Assembly: GCA_035995025.1 (NCBI GenBank)
Contig: DASYKY010000057.1
Coordinates: 1 to 64,000, forward strand
DNA from: Actinophytocola sp035995025
GTDB lineage: Bacteria; Actinomycetota; Actinomycetes; Mycobacteriales; Pseudonocardiaceae
Length of the DNA: 64,000 nt
Direction of reading: 5' to 3'
Shown here: positions 41,823-49,489 of the stretch, piece by piece
Layout of the letters: each line of letters starts with the position of its first letter
How positions within the stretch are numbered: the stretch's first letter is position 1
Notes under the pieces: model-generated
What the model saw: the letters and a program-made list of their open reading frames with translations, nothing else
What the model was told of the DNA's origin: nothing
Databases searched by the model: none
Program-made: the position numbers and the translations under genes

Positions 41823-43223
41823 TCACCCGAGAGCTGGGCGCTTTCCCTGCCACGGCCGCGCCTGCTCGAACGCCTGGCACGCGCTCAGCACGCGCGCGTC
41901 CGCGTGCTTCGGCCCGACCACCTGCAGCCCGACCGGCAGCCCGGCCGCGGTGAACCCGCACGGCAGGCTCGCGGCGGGCTGCTGGGTCATGTTGAACGGA
42001 TAGGTGAACGGCGTCCAGCTGGTCCAGCGCGCCTCCTGCGAGCCGGTCGGCACCTCGACGCCCGCGTCGAACGCGGCGATCGGCATGGTCGGGGTCAGCA
42101 GCAGGTCGAAGTGCTCGTGGAACTCGCCCATGGTCCGGCCGAGCTCCGCGCGCACCGCGGTGGCCGCGACGTAGTCCAGCGCCGTGCGGGTGGCGCCCTC
42201 CTCGCAGACCTGCAGCAGTGCCGGGTCCAGCTGGGCGCGCTGCTCGGGGCTCAGCGCCACGATGGACGCGGCCGCCCCCGCGAACCACAGCGTGTGGAAC
42301 GCCTCCACCGGGTCGATGAGCACCGGGTCGACCAGCTCGACGCGCGCGCCCAGGTCGGCGAAGGTGTGCGCGGCCTCGTTCACCAGCGCCGCCACCTCCG
42401 GGTCGACGGCGGCGAAGCCCAGCCGCGGGCTGAACGCGATCCGCATGCCGGTCACGCCCGCGTTCAGGGTCGCCGAGACCGGCCGCTCCGGACGCGGCCC
42501 GGACGTCCAATCGCGACTGTCCGAACCGGACAGCACGTCGATGGCGAGAGCGCTGTCGGCGACCGTCCAGGACAGCGGGCCGACGTGCGCCAGCGTGCCG
42601 TACGCGCTCGCCGGGAACAGCGGGACGAGCCCGTAGGTCGGCTTGATGCCGAACACGCCGCTGAACGACGCGGGGATGCGGATGGAGCCGCCGCCGTCGG
42701 TGCCGATGGAGATCGGGCTGGTGCCGGTGGCCACCGCCGCGGACGCGCCGCCGCTCGAGCCGCCCGCCGTTTTCGTGACGTCCCAAGGGTTTCGCGTGAT
42801 GCCGGTGAGCGGGCTGTCGGTGACGCCCTTCCAGCCGAGCTCCGGCGTGGTGGTCTTGCCGACCAGCACGGCGTTGTGCTCAAGCAGCCGGGCGACCGCG
42901 GGCGCGTCGACGTCCCACGGCTGGTTCGGGTCCACAGTGTACGAACCGCGCAACGTCGGCCAGCCGCGCCTGAGCAGGATGTCCTTGATGGACACCGGGA
43001 CGCCGTCGAGCAGGCCCTGCGGCTCGCCCGCCTGCCAGCGCCGCTCCGAGGCGGCCGCGTCGGCGAGCGTCCGGTCGGCGTCGACGAGGCAGTACGCGTT
43101 CACCGCGTCGTCGACCGCGGCGATGCGGTCCAGCGCGTCCCGCGCGACCTCGACGGGGGACAGGCTGCCGTCGCGGTAGGCGGCGAGCAGCTCGGTCGAG
43201 GACAGCTCAGCGCTCGAGCTCAA
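41823..43223 (-). CDS. Amidase (amidase-signature family)
   Basis: 466 residues. The Ser-cisSer-Lys triad is intact: Lys in GVPVSIKDILL, cis-Ser in KTAGGSSGGASAAVA, nucleophile Ser in GTDGGGSIRIPASF. Family members hydrolyse amides from simple carboxamides to peptides and glutamyl-tRNA; the substrate here is unknown. Start: TTG 43223 with GGAGGAGA 5 nt upstream, overlapping the stop of the hydroxyacid dehydrogenase gene (TTGA), so the two are coupled and probably act in one pathway. Part of the minus arm of the divergent locus read from about 44260. Confidence 0.92.
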   Translation of the reverse strand: MSSSAELSSTELLAAYRDGSLSPVEVARDALDRIAAVDDAVNAYCLVDADRTLADAAASERRWQAGEPQGLLDGVPVSIKDILLRRGWPTLRGSYTVDPNQPWDVDAPAVARLLEHNAVLVGKTTTPELGWKGVTDSPLTGITRNPWDVTKTAGGSSGGASAAVATGTSPISIGTDGGGSIRIPASFSGVFGIKPTYGLVPLFPASAYGTLAHVGPLSWTVADSALAIDVLSGSDSRDWTSGPRPERPVSATLNAGVTGMRIAFSPRLGFAAVDPEVAALVNEAAHTFADLGARVELVDPVLIDPVEAFHTLWFAGAAASIVALSPEQRAQLDPALLQVCEEGATRTALDYVAATAVRAELGRTMGEFHEHFDLLLTPTMPIAAFDAGVEVPTGSQEARWTSWTPFTYPFNMTQQPAASLPCGFTAAGLPVGLQVVGPKHADARVLSACQAFEQARPWQGKRPALG

Positions 43224-44209
43224 TGTGTCTCCTCCCGGACGTACCCGCGCTGCTTGTCCACGACGTTGCGCAGCGGCCGGCCGTCCAGATACCTCGTCAG
43301 GTTGTCGTGGAACAGTGCTACCAGTTCCGACCGCCACCCCACCACGTCGCCGGACATGTGCGGGGAGACGATCACGTTCGCCATCGCCCACAGCGGCGAG
43401 GACTCCGGCAGCGGCTCGTCGGCGAACACGTCCAGCGCCGCGCCCGCGATCCGGCCCGCGGTCAGCGCTTCGACCAGGTCGTCCTGCGCCACGAGCGGTC
43501 CGCGGCCCACGTTCACCAGGCGCGCGGTCGGCTTCATCGCGGCCAGTGCCGCCGCGTCGATCATGTGCCGGGTGGCGTCGGTGAGCGGCGCGGCCAGCAC
43601 CACGTAGTCCGCGCGGGCCAGACCCTCGGCGAGCCGGTCCATCGGCAGCACCGTGCCGAGGTCCGGGTCGGTGTCGCGGGCCTGGCGGCCGACGCCGGTG
43701 ACGGTCAGGCCGGCGGCGGTGAGCGTGCGCCCTATCGCGCGGCCGATCGGGCCGGTGCCGGCGACGAGCGCTTGCGTGCCCCCCAGCCGCTCGGTCTCCC
43801 GGTGCTGCCAGCGCCGCTCGCGCTGCAGGCGCAGCGTGCCCGGCAGGTCCTTGGCCATGGCGAGCACGAGCGCGAGCACGTACTCGGCCATCGGGGCGTC
43901 GAACACCCCTCGCGAGTTGGTCACGACGACGTCGCTCTCGACGAGGGGAGCTGACAGTACGTGGTTGACCCCGGCGCTGCTGGCGTGCACCCAGCGCAAC
44001 GAGTCCGCGGCCGGCCAGGCGTCCGCGAGGGCGTGCGAGCGGAAGTCCCAGACGAGCAGCACGTCCGCGCCCGGCAGCGCGCTGACCAGGTCTTCGTCCG
44101 TCGCAAAACGCAGCTCGGCGAGGTCTTCGAGGGGTTCGGCCGGTGGCCGGCCGGTGTCACCCGTATGCGAGTGCAGTACGACGACGGTTGCGGAACGTGG
44201 CGGACGCAT
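43220..44209 (-). CDS. D-2-hydroxyacid dehydrogenase (NAD(P)-dependent)
   Basis: 329 residues. Rossmann loop AGTGPIGRAIGRTL; catalytic Arg in VNVGRGPLV, Glu in LDVFADEPLPE, His in IVSPHMSGDV, the triad that interconverts 2-keto acids and D-2-hydroxy acids. After the Rossmann strand, GVGRQARD contains Arg, hinting at NADP preference. First gene of the minus-strand transcript; ATG 44209 with GAGGGGA 10 nt upstream. Its promoter overlaps that of the DUF3830 operon. Confidence 0.92.
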   Translation of the reverse strand: MRPPRSATVVVLHSHTGDTGRPPAEPLEDLAELRFATDEDLVSALPGADVLLVWDFRSHALADAWPAADSLRWVHASSAGVNHVLSAPLVESDVVVTNSRGVFDAPMAEYVLALVLAMAKDLPGTLRLQRERRWQHRETERLGGTQALVAGTGPIGRAIGRTLTAAGLTVTGVGRQARDTDPDLGTVLPMDRLAEGLARADYVVLAAPLTDATRHMIDAAALAAMKPTARLVNVGRGPLVAQDDLVEALTAGRIAGAALDVFADEPLPESSPLWAMANVIVSPHMSGDVVGWRSELVALFHDNLTRYLDGRPLRNVVDKQRGYVREETH

Positions 44210-44260
44210 GGGTCCATGCTCCCCTCAACGAGTGGTCCGTGCACGGGGAGCTACCAGGGA

Positions 44261-44288
44261 TTGACACATATAGCGCCGCTCGTATGAT
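44261..44288 (+). promoter_or_regulatory. Near-consensus sigma-70-type promoter of the DUF3830 operon
   Basis: Perfect -35 TTGACA at 44261-44266, 16-bp spacer, -10 TATGAT at 44283-44288. Transcription would start near 44295, inside the palindrome. Such a complete consensus is unusual for a high-GC actinomycete. Confidence 0.75.
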
Positions 44289-44294
44289 TGTCAA
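44267..44294 (-). promoter_or_regulatory. Opposing promoter for the hydroxyacid dehydrogenase-amidase transcript
   Basis: On the minus strand, -35 TTGACA (44294-44289) is part of the palindrome and -10 TATATG is at 44272-44267, with a 16-bp spacer. Start would be near 44260, about 50 bp before the ATG. Each of its boxes abuts a box of the opposite promoter. Confidence 0.6.
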
Positions 44295-44299
44295 CAATC
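44286..44299. promoter_or_regulatory. GntR/FCD operator in the shared divergent promoter
   Basis: GATTGT-CA-ACAATC: perfect 6-bp arms. It overlaps the plus -10 and start site and the minus -35. The core TTGTCAACAA fits the TnGTnnnACnA pattern of FCD-type GntR sites, and an FCD-type GntR gene (46411) is encoded downstream. A second copy lies at 45656. Confidence 0.8.
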
Positions 44300-44370
44300 G
44301 GCGCGGTCGTTGCAGCCCGCGGGAGAAGCAAGTCAAGAACTACAGGTGCTGCTGACCACGGGGAATGCTG

Positions 44371-44865
44371 ATGTCGAGGTTGATGACGATCACTTTGGAG
44401 CGCCGCGGCGCCTCCTGCGTCGCCCAGTTGCTGGAGAAGGACGCTCCGCGAACCTGTGACGCCGTCTGGAACGCGCTGCCGCAGGGCGGCCCCGTCCACC
44501 ACGCCAAGTACGCCCGCAACGAGGTGTACACGATGGTCGAGCGGTTCGCCGCCGAGCCGATCGGGCTCGAGAACCCCACCGTCACGCCGATTCCCGGCGA
44601 CGTGGTGTTCTTCGACTTCAACGGCGGCATGCTGGACCGCGCCTTCAAGGAGGAGAAGGGCCTCGAGACCCTGCCCGGCGTGATCGACCTGGCGATCTTC
44701 TACGGCCGGAACAACATCCTGCTCAACGGCGATGTCGGGTGGGTACCGGGCAACGTCTACGCGACCATCGTCGAGGGCCTGCCGGCCATGGCGGAGGCGT
44801 GCGAAGACGTCTGGCGATCCGGCAGCGTCGGTGAACGTCTGGTGTACCAACGACTCGACGACTGA
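44371..44865 (+). CDS. DUF3830 family protein (cyclophilin-like fold)
   Basis: About 164 residues. Matches DUF3830: MTITLERRGASCVAQLLEKD, APRTCDAVWNALPQGG, PGDVVFFDFNGGMLDRAF, NILLNGDVGWVPGNVYATI. Family members have a cyclophilin-like barrel and often sit beside Asp/Glu-racemase-superfamily, hydantoinase or amidase genes in catabolic clusters; no reaction is established. Three in-frame ATGs compete (44365, 44371, 44383); 44371 has GGGGA at the best distance, while 44383 best matches family N-termini. First gene of the plus arm, 12 bp before the racemase-like gene. Confidence 0.88.
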   Translation: MSRLMTITLERRGASCVAQLLEKDAPRTCDAVWNALPQGGPVHHAKYARNEVYTMVERFAAEPIGLENPTVTPIPGDVVFFDFNGGMLDRAFKEEKGLETLPGVIDLAIFYGRNNILLNGDVGWVPGNVYATIVEGLPAMAEACEDVWRSGSVGERLVYQRLDD

Positions 44866-44877
44866 CGGGCGGGCGGC

Positions 44878-45648
44878 ATGTCGCATCATTCAGACAGGGC
44901 CGTGGAGATCATCGGCCCGGAGCTCGTCACCCAGCGCGGCGTCGGCGTCGTCGCGCCGTTCGACTTCGCGCTGGACCGCGAGCTGTGGCGCTGGGCGCCG
45001 GACGACGTCTCCCTCTATCTCACCCGGCTGCCGTTCGTGCCGGTGCCGGTGACCGTGGAGATGGCCGCCGAGCTGAGCGATCCGGAACGCGTCCGCCGCG
45101 CGACGGCCGACGTGCTGGCACCCGAGCCGCTCGTGGTGACCTTCGCGTGCGCGTCGGCCAGCTTCGTCGGCGGCATGGCGGGCGAGCACGCGCTGACCGC
45201 GAGCATGCGGACGGCGGGCGCACCCGCGGCCACGACGACCTCCGGCGGGCTGATCTCCGCGCTGCACACTCTCGGGCTCAGACGGATCGCGGTCGTCACG
45301 CCCTACATCGACAGCGTCACCGAGCGGCTGCTCACCTTCCTCGGCGAGTACGGCGTGGAGGTCGTGTCGAGCGTCGGGCTCGGTCTGCTGGACCACATCT
45401 GGAAGGTGGGGTACGCCGAGATCGTCCAGGCGGTCACCGCCGTGGACGTGCCGGAGGCCGACGGGCTGTTCATCAGCTGCACCAACGTGCCCACCTACGA
45501 CATCATCGGCCCGCTGGAGCGGTGGCTGGGCAAGCCGGTCCTCACCGCGAACCAGGTCACCATGTGGTCGGCACTGCGCCACCTCGGCTCGCCGATGATG
45601 GCCGCCGGCCAATGGCTCGGCGAGATCAACGAAACACACGCCGCCTGA
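44878..45648 (+). CDS. Asp/Glu racemase-superfamily protein (maleate isomerase / arylmalonate decarboxylase-like), two-Cys form
   Basis: 256 residues. Maleate cis-trans isomerase fold with both catalytic-type cysteines: first in TFACASASFVGG, second in FISCTNVPTYDII. These enzymes isomerise maleate to fumarate, racemise amino acids or hydantoins, or decarboxylate malonates through a Cys-based mechanism. It precedes a second, one-Cys relative by 20 bp. ATG 44878. Confidence 0.88.
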   Translation: MSHHSDRAVEIIGPELVTQRGVGVVAPFDFALDRELWRWAPDDVSLYLTRLPFVPVPVTVEMAAELSDPERVRRATADVLAPEPLVVTFACASASFVGGMAGEHALTASMRTAGAPAATTTSGGLISALHTLGLRRIAVVTPYIDSVTERLLTFLGEYGVEVVSSVGLGLLDHIWKVGYAEIVQAVTAVDVPEADGLFISCTNVPTYDIIGPLERWLGKPVLTANQVTMWSALRHLGSPMMAAGQWLGEINETHAA

Positions 45649-45655
45649 CCTATAG

Positions 45656-45669
45656 GATTGTCAACAACA
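45656..45669. promoter_or_regulatory. Second GntR-type site, overlapping the start codon of the next gene
   Basis: GATTGTCAACAACA repeats the first 12 bases of the palindrome at 44286 and runs into the ATG at 45669. A -10-like TAGGAT lies at 45653-45658, so an internal, nearly leaderless promoter under the same regulator is possible. Confidence 0.6.
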
Positions 45670-46391
45670 TGGCTATCGTCGGTTTCCTGTACCCGGGCTA
45701 CAGCGCGGAGGACGACTACCCGACCATGGAGCGGCTGCTCGCCGAGTCGGGCGCCGCCACCCGTTTGCCAGTGGTGCACACGCTCATGCGCGAGGACGCC
45801 CACCGGGTCGACGCCCTGCTCGACATCGGCGGCGAGGACGTGCTCTCCGACGGCGCCCGCGAGCTGCGGTCGATGGGCGTGGACGCCGCCGTGTGGGCGT
45901 GCACCAGCGGCAGCTTCGTGTTCGGCTGGGACGGCGCCACCACGCAGGTCGACGGCGTGCGCGCCGCGGCCGACGTGCCGGCGTCCAGCACCTCCTTCGC
46001 CTTCGTCAACGCCGCGCGCCACCTGGGGCTGCGCCGGGTGGCGGTGGCCGCGACCTACCCGCAGGACGTGGCCGACCGGTTCGCCGCGTTCCTCGGATCA
46101 GCGGACATCGACGTGGTGTCGTTGTCCTGCAAGGGAATCATCACCGCGGCGGAGGTGGGCACGCTCGGGCGGGACGACGTGCTGGACTTCGTCGCCGCCA
46201 ACGACCACGCGGACGCCGAGGCCGTGCTGGTGCCGGACACGGCCTTGCACACCGTGGCCTGGCTGGAGGATCTCGAGCAGCGGCTGGGCAAGCCGGTGCT
46301 GACGGCGAACCAGGTGAGTGTCTGGGAGGGGCTGCGGCTCGTCGGCGACACCGCACCGCGCAAGGGGCTGGGTGCCTTGTTCGCCACTTGA
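45669..46391 (+). CDS. Asp/Glu racemase-superfamily protein, one-Cys form
   Basis: 240 residues, similar in length and layout to the preceding protein (both end in LGKPVLTANQVxxW). The first Cys is kept (VWACTSGSFVFGW), but where the partner has SCTNVPT this one has VPDTALHT, so the second Cys is lost. A single-Cys active site occurs in arylmalonate decarboxylase, although there it is the other Cys that remains, so the chemistry here may differ again. ATG 45669; a longer frame upstream is only read-through. The pair may act sequentially or as a heteromer. Confidence 0.85.
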   Translation: MAIVGFLYPGYSAEDDYPTMERLLAESGAATRLPVVHTLMREDAHRVDALLDIGGEDVLSDGARELRSMGVDAAVWACTSGSFVFGWDGATTQVDGVRAAADVPASSTSFAFVNAARHLGLRRVAVAATYPQDVADRFAAFLGSADIDVVSLSCKGIITAAEVGTLGRDDVLDFVAANDHADAEAVLVPDTALHTVAWLEDLEQRLGKPVLTANQVSVWEGLRLVGDTAPRKGLGALFAT

Positions 46392-46410
46392 AGGAGCGGA
46401 GGACTGGGTC

Positions 46411-47094
46411 ATGAGTGAACTTGGTGAGCTGGAGCCGGTTGCCAGACAGTCGACGGCCGAGCTCATCGCCGAGCAGCTGCGGTCGGCGATCATGTACGGG
46501 GTGTTCGCGCCCGGGACCCAGCTCGGCGAGGCCGAGCTCGCCGCCCGGTTCGCGGTGAGCCGCGGGCCGCTGCGCGAGGCCATGCAGCGGCTCGTCCAGG
46601 AGGGCCTGCTGCGCGGCGAGCGGCACCGGGGCCTGTTCGTCATCGATCTCGACGCCCAGGACGTGCGCGACATCTACCTCGCCCGGCTGGCCATCGAGCG
46701 GGCGGCGTGCGAGCTGATCATGCACGGCAACCGGGGCGAGGCGGTCGTGCGGCTGGCCGAGTCGCTCGACACGCTGGTGACCGCCGCGGAGTCCGCCGAC
46801 CGGAACGCGATGAGCGACGCGGACCAGGCGTTCCACCTCGCACTGGTCAGCTGCTCGGGCAACTCGCGGCTGGAGCGGATGGCGCAGACGCTGCTCGTGG
46901 AGACCCGGATGTGCCTGGCCGCGCTGCAGGACCACTACCCCGAACCGCACGACCTGGTCAACGAGCACCGGGTGCTCGTCGACGCGATCTCCGACGGAGA
47001 CGAGGAGATGCTGCTCGGCCTGATCGATGGGCACATGCACGACTCGATCGAGCGGCTGACCCCGCCCGCCGACCGGCTCCCCCTCGAGGGTTAA
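46411..47094 (+). CDS. GntR family regulator, FCD subfamily
   Basis: 227 residues. N-terminal winged helix: IAEQLRSAIMYGVFAPGTQL, GEAELAARFAVSRGPLREAM, QRLVQEGLL. The C-terminal FCD domain has metal-ligand residues Asp/His in DADQAFHLALV and His in NEHRVLV and DGHMHDSIERL. FCD regulators bind carboxylic acids, matching a catabolic locus. Last gene of the plus transcript, 19 bp after the one-Cys racemase-like gene, so it is likely autoregulated through the sites at 44286 and 45656. ATG 46411 follows GGAG. Confidence 0.93.
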   Translation: MSELGELEPVARQSTAELIAEQLRSAIMYGVFAPGTQLGEAELAARFAVSRGPLREAMQRLVQEGLLRGERHRGLFVIDLDAQDVRDIYLARLAIERAACELIMHGNRGEAVVRLAESLDTLVTAAESADRNAMSDADQAFHLALVSCSGNSRLERMAQTLLVETRMCLAALQDHYPEPHDLVNEHRVLVDAISDGDEEMLLGLIDGHMHDSIERLTPPADRLPLEG

Positions 47095-47150
47095 CCCCGC
47101 ACCTCTTCGTTATATATAGAGGCTCGAAAAGGTGAGTCATTTTCGTCCGA

Positions 47151-47882
47151 TTAGTCGGATTTTGGTGTGAGCAGGCCGGTGTCGAACGAGCCGTCCACGA
47201 CCGTGCCGGCCAATTCCGTGATCCGCAGGTTCCGGCTGCGCGCGTACCGGCGAAGGAGATCGAACGCGTCGTCCATGCCGAGGCCGAGCCGCTCGCCGGT
47301 GACGCCCTTCGCCTGCTCGATCACGACCCGGCTGGTCAGCGCGTGCTGCAGCTGCGCGGCCACGTCCGTCTGCCTGCGCAGCGCCCGGACCTGGGCCAGC
47401 CCGATCGTCGCGAGGTCGGCCATGGCCCGGGCGATCCGGGCGGTGACGCGGTCCAGCGTGCCCGGCGTGCCCGGCGTCGCGCGGAACAGCGTCAGCGCGC
47501 CGAGGACGTCCGCCTGGCGTCGCATCGGCAGGGAGTACGCGGCCGCGAAACCGGCCGCCTCGGCGGTCGCGGTGAACTCCGGCCAGCGCAGCTTCGTGGT
47601 GCCGAGGTCGGTCACCTCGACCGGTGCGCCGGTGCGCTGGCACTCCTGACCAGGGCCGTCGTCGAGCAGCGTCAGCACCCGGGCCCGTTCGCCGGACGCG
47701 CCCACCAGGCAGGTCCGGCCTCTCTCGTCCACCAGCGACAGCCCTGCGGCGGAGACGTCGAGCAGCAGCACGCACCGGTCCGCGAGCAGGTTCAGGAAGT
47801 CGTCGGAGCCGGACTCGTCGGCGGCGGCACCGGCGAGCTCCACAAAAGCTTCGGCCAGCTCTTCCACTGGCGTGCTGGTCAC
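47151..47882 (-). CDS. GAF-ANTAR domain regulator
   Basis: 243 residues: GAF sensor (about 10-160, with LLLDVSAAGLSLVDERGRTC) and a C-terminal ANTAR RNA-binding domain (about 170-230, LQHALTSRVVIEQAKGVTGE and AFDLLRRYARSRNLRITELA). ANTAR proteins bind paired hexanucleotide-loop hairpins and cause antitermination. A second GAF-ANTAR gene lies 28 bp upstream on the same strand. GTG or ATG start near 47882. Its target RNA is not evident nearby. Confidence 0.88.
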   Translation of the reverse strand: MTSTPVEELAEAFVELAGAAADESGSDDFLNLLADRCVLLLDVSAAGLSLVDERGRTCLVGASGERARVLTLLDDGPGQECQRTGAPVEVTDLGTTKLRWPEFTATAEAAGFAAAYSLPMRRQADVLGALTLFRATPGTPGTLDRVTARIARAMADLATIGLAQVRALRRQTDVAAQLQHALTSRVVIEQAKGVTGERLGLGMDDAFDLLRRYARSRNLRITELAGTVVDGSFDTGLLTPKSD

Positions 47883-47910
47883 GAGATAAGCCTACGACCG
47901 GCACTATCAG

Positions 47911-48645
47911 TTATGGGCCTGGAATGCCGCGTTCGGAAGTATTCGGCGAAAAACGAAGCCGACGTGTGACAACTTCACGCGCAATTTCCAATAGTGGTCG
48001 TGCGTGTGCATACGCGTGCGCACGAAGGCGGGCGAGGGACTCGGTGACGTCGATGCCCAGCTGCACGGACACAATTCCCGTCGCCTGGTGCACCTCCGGG
48101 CGGTCCAGCGCTCGCCTGTCGGACGCCCATTGGCCGAGGTCGGGCGGCTGCCGGGTGATGTCGTCGAGCACCAGGCCCAGCGCGACCTCGGCAAACGCGT
48201 CCACCTCGGTGCGCTGGGTGGTCACCAGGACCGCCGGCGTCCGCGAATACAGACCGAACAGTCCGATTCTCGCCGCCCCCACCCGCATGGGCACGACCAG
48301 CGCGGACCGGCTCCCGGCGGCCAGCGCGGCCGGGGCGAACCGCGGCCAGGTCCGCCTGCGCGCGGCGATCGACAGGTCGGTCACGGCCACCGGCCTGCCC
48401 TCCTGGCGGGCGTCCACGCCCGGGCCCTCGCCGAGAAGGATCTGCAGGTCGGCGAGCCGTTCGGCGACCGGGTCGGTGGCGTAGGCGACGTCGGCGGCCG
48501 CGTCGCCGCGGCTGACCCAGGCGCCGGTCATCCCGGTCAGGGACACGCAGGCGGCGCAGACGGTGCGCAGCGACAGCGGAGCGTCGCGAGTGCCCGCGTA
48601 CTCCGCGATCCATTCCCACACACGTAGCGTTCGATAGTCGATCAC
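47911..48645 (-). CDS. GAF-ANTAR domain regulator, second copy
   Basis: 244 residues from GTG 48645 (VIDYRTLRVWEWIAEYAGTR); an ATG at 48693 would add 16 residues and neither start has a clear ribosome site. GAF domain about 25-165, containing VVPMRVGAARIGLFGLYS; ANTAR region about 180-235, with DRPEVHQATGIVSVQLGIDV. The ANTAR is less canonical (no ARA/AKG signature), so RNA binding is uncertain. Co-oriented with the preceding GAF-ANTAR gene and divergent from the sigma factor gene at 48797. Confidence 0.82.
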   Translation of the reverse strand: MIDYRTLRVWEWIAEYAGTRDAPLSLRTVCAACVSLTGMTGAWVSRGDAAADVAYATDPVAERLADLQILLGEGPGVDARQEGRPVAVTDLSIAARRRTWPRFAPAALAAGSRSALVVPMRVGAARIGLFGLYSRTPAVLVTTQRTEVDAFAEVALGLVLDDITRQPPDLGQWASDRRALDRPEVHQATGIVSVQLGIDVTESLARLRAHAYAHARPLLEIAREVVTRRLRFSPNTSERGIPGP

Positions 48646-48796
48646 AGTGCTTCTATTCGGATGAGCGCGAGGGGTGTACTCGGACGCCTCCATAGAGTAG
48701 TCGGGCGGCGAAAACTGGTTGCCGGTGCAAGTGCGCTATGCCCGTAGGGCCTTTTGACTCTGTTCGCAGCAGTGCCTGTTTACGAGTATCTCTCGC

Positions 48797-49405
48797 ATGC
48801 AGGTCATCTCGTCCGACGCCACGGAAATCTTCGCGAGGCTCAAGAGCGCCGCGTTCCATGAGCTCGTCATCTCGTCCATGAGGGGCGAGCAGGATGCCGT
48901 CGCGACGCTGTTCACGTGGATCCGTCCGGCTATCGTTCGCTACTGCCGGTCACGGATCGGCAGGAGCGGTTCCGCGTACTCGTCCGCGGACGACGTCGCC
49001 CAGGAGATCTGCGTCGCCGTGCTCGGCGCACTCGGCAGGTACAACGACGAACCCGAGTCGTTCCTGCCGTTCGTGTACGGCATCGCCGCCCACAAGGTGG
49101 CCGACCACTACCGCCGCGCAGGCCGCGACCGGTCCGACCCCGCGGCCGACGTGCCGGACGGGGTGGACGTGAGCGCGAGCCCCGAGCAGCTGATCATGGC
49201 GGCCGACCTTCGGGAGCGTCTTTCTGACCTGCTGAACACGCTGCCCCCGCGCCAGCGGGAGATCCTGCGTCTGCGCCTCATCGTCGGCTTGTCCGCCCAG
49301 GAGACCGCGAGCACTGTCGGCCTGACGCCGACCGCGGTCCGGGTGACCCAGCACCGCGCACTCGCGAAGCTCCGCGCCGCTCTCTCGCGGGCCGAGTGGG
49401 TCTAG
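48797..49405 (+). CDS. RNA polymerase sigma factor, SigD/ShbA-like
   Basis: 202 residues. Region 2: LFTWIRPAIVRYCRSRIG, then SADDVAQEICVAVLGALGRY and FVYGIAAHKVADHYRRAGRD, diagnostic of the M. tuberculosis SigD / Streptomyces ShbA group. Region 4: LPPRQREILRLRLIVGLSAQ, ETASTVGLTPTAVRVTQHRA. ShbA drives hrdB expression in Streptomyces and SigD is an alternative factor in mycobacteria; which role applies here is not visible. No anti-sigma gene is adjacent. ATG 48797; its promoter region is shared with the divergent GAF-ANTAR gene. Confidence 0.88.
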   Translation: MQVISSDATEIFARLKSAAFHELVISSMRGEQDAVATLFTWIRPAIVRYCRSRIGRSGSAYSSADDVAQEICVAVLGALGRYNDEPESFLPFVYGIAAHKVADHYRRAGRDRSDPAADVPDGVDVSASPEQLIMAADLRERLSDLLNTLPPRQREILRLRLIVGLSAQETASTVGLTPTAVRVTQHRALAKLRAALSRAEWV

Positions 49406-49489
49406 CCAGCCTTCACTCGCAATGATCCACCGCGTCGGATCATTGGCGCGGCGCTGGGCACCGACGCAGCCGACGTCTGCGCCGGCTCG

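Noticed and set aside
47146..47163. Small hairpin TCCGA-TTAG-TCGGA followed by T4 as a terminator for gntR
   Set aside because: Stem of only five base pairs and the T run lies inside the end of the convergent GAF-ANTAR gene; too weak to annotate.
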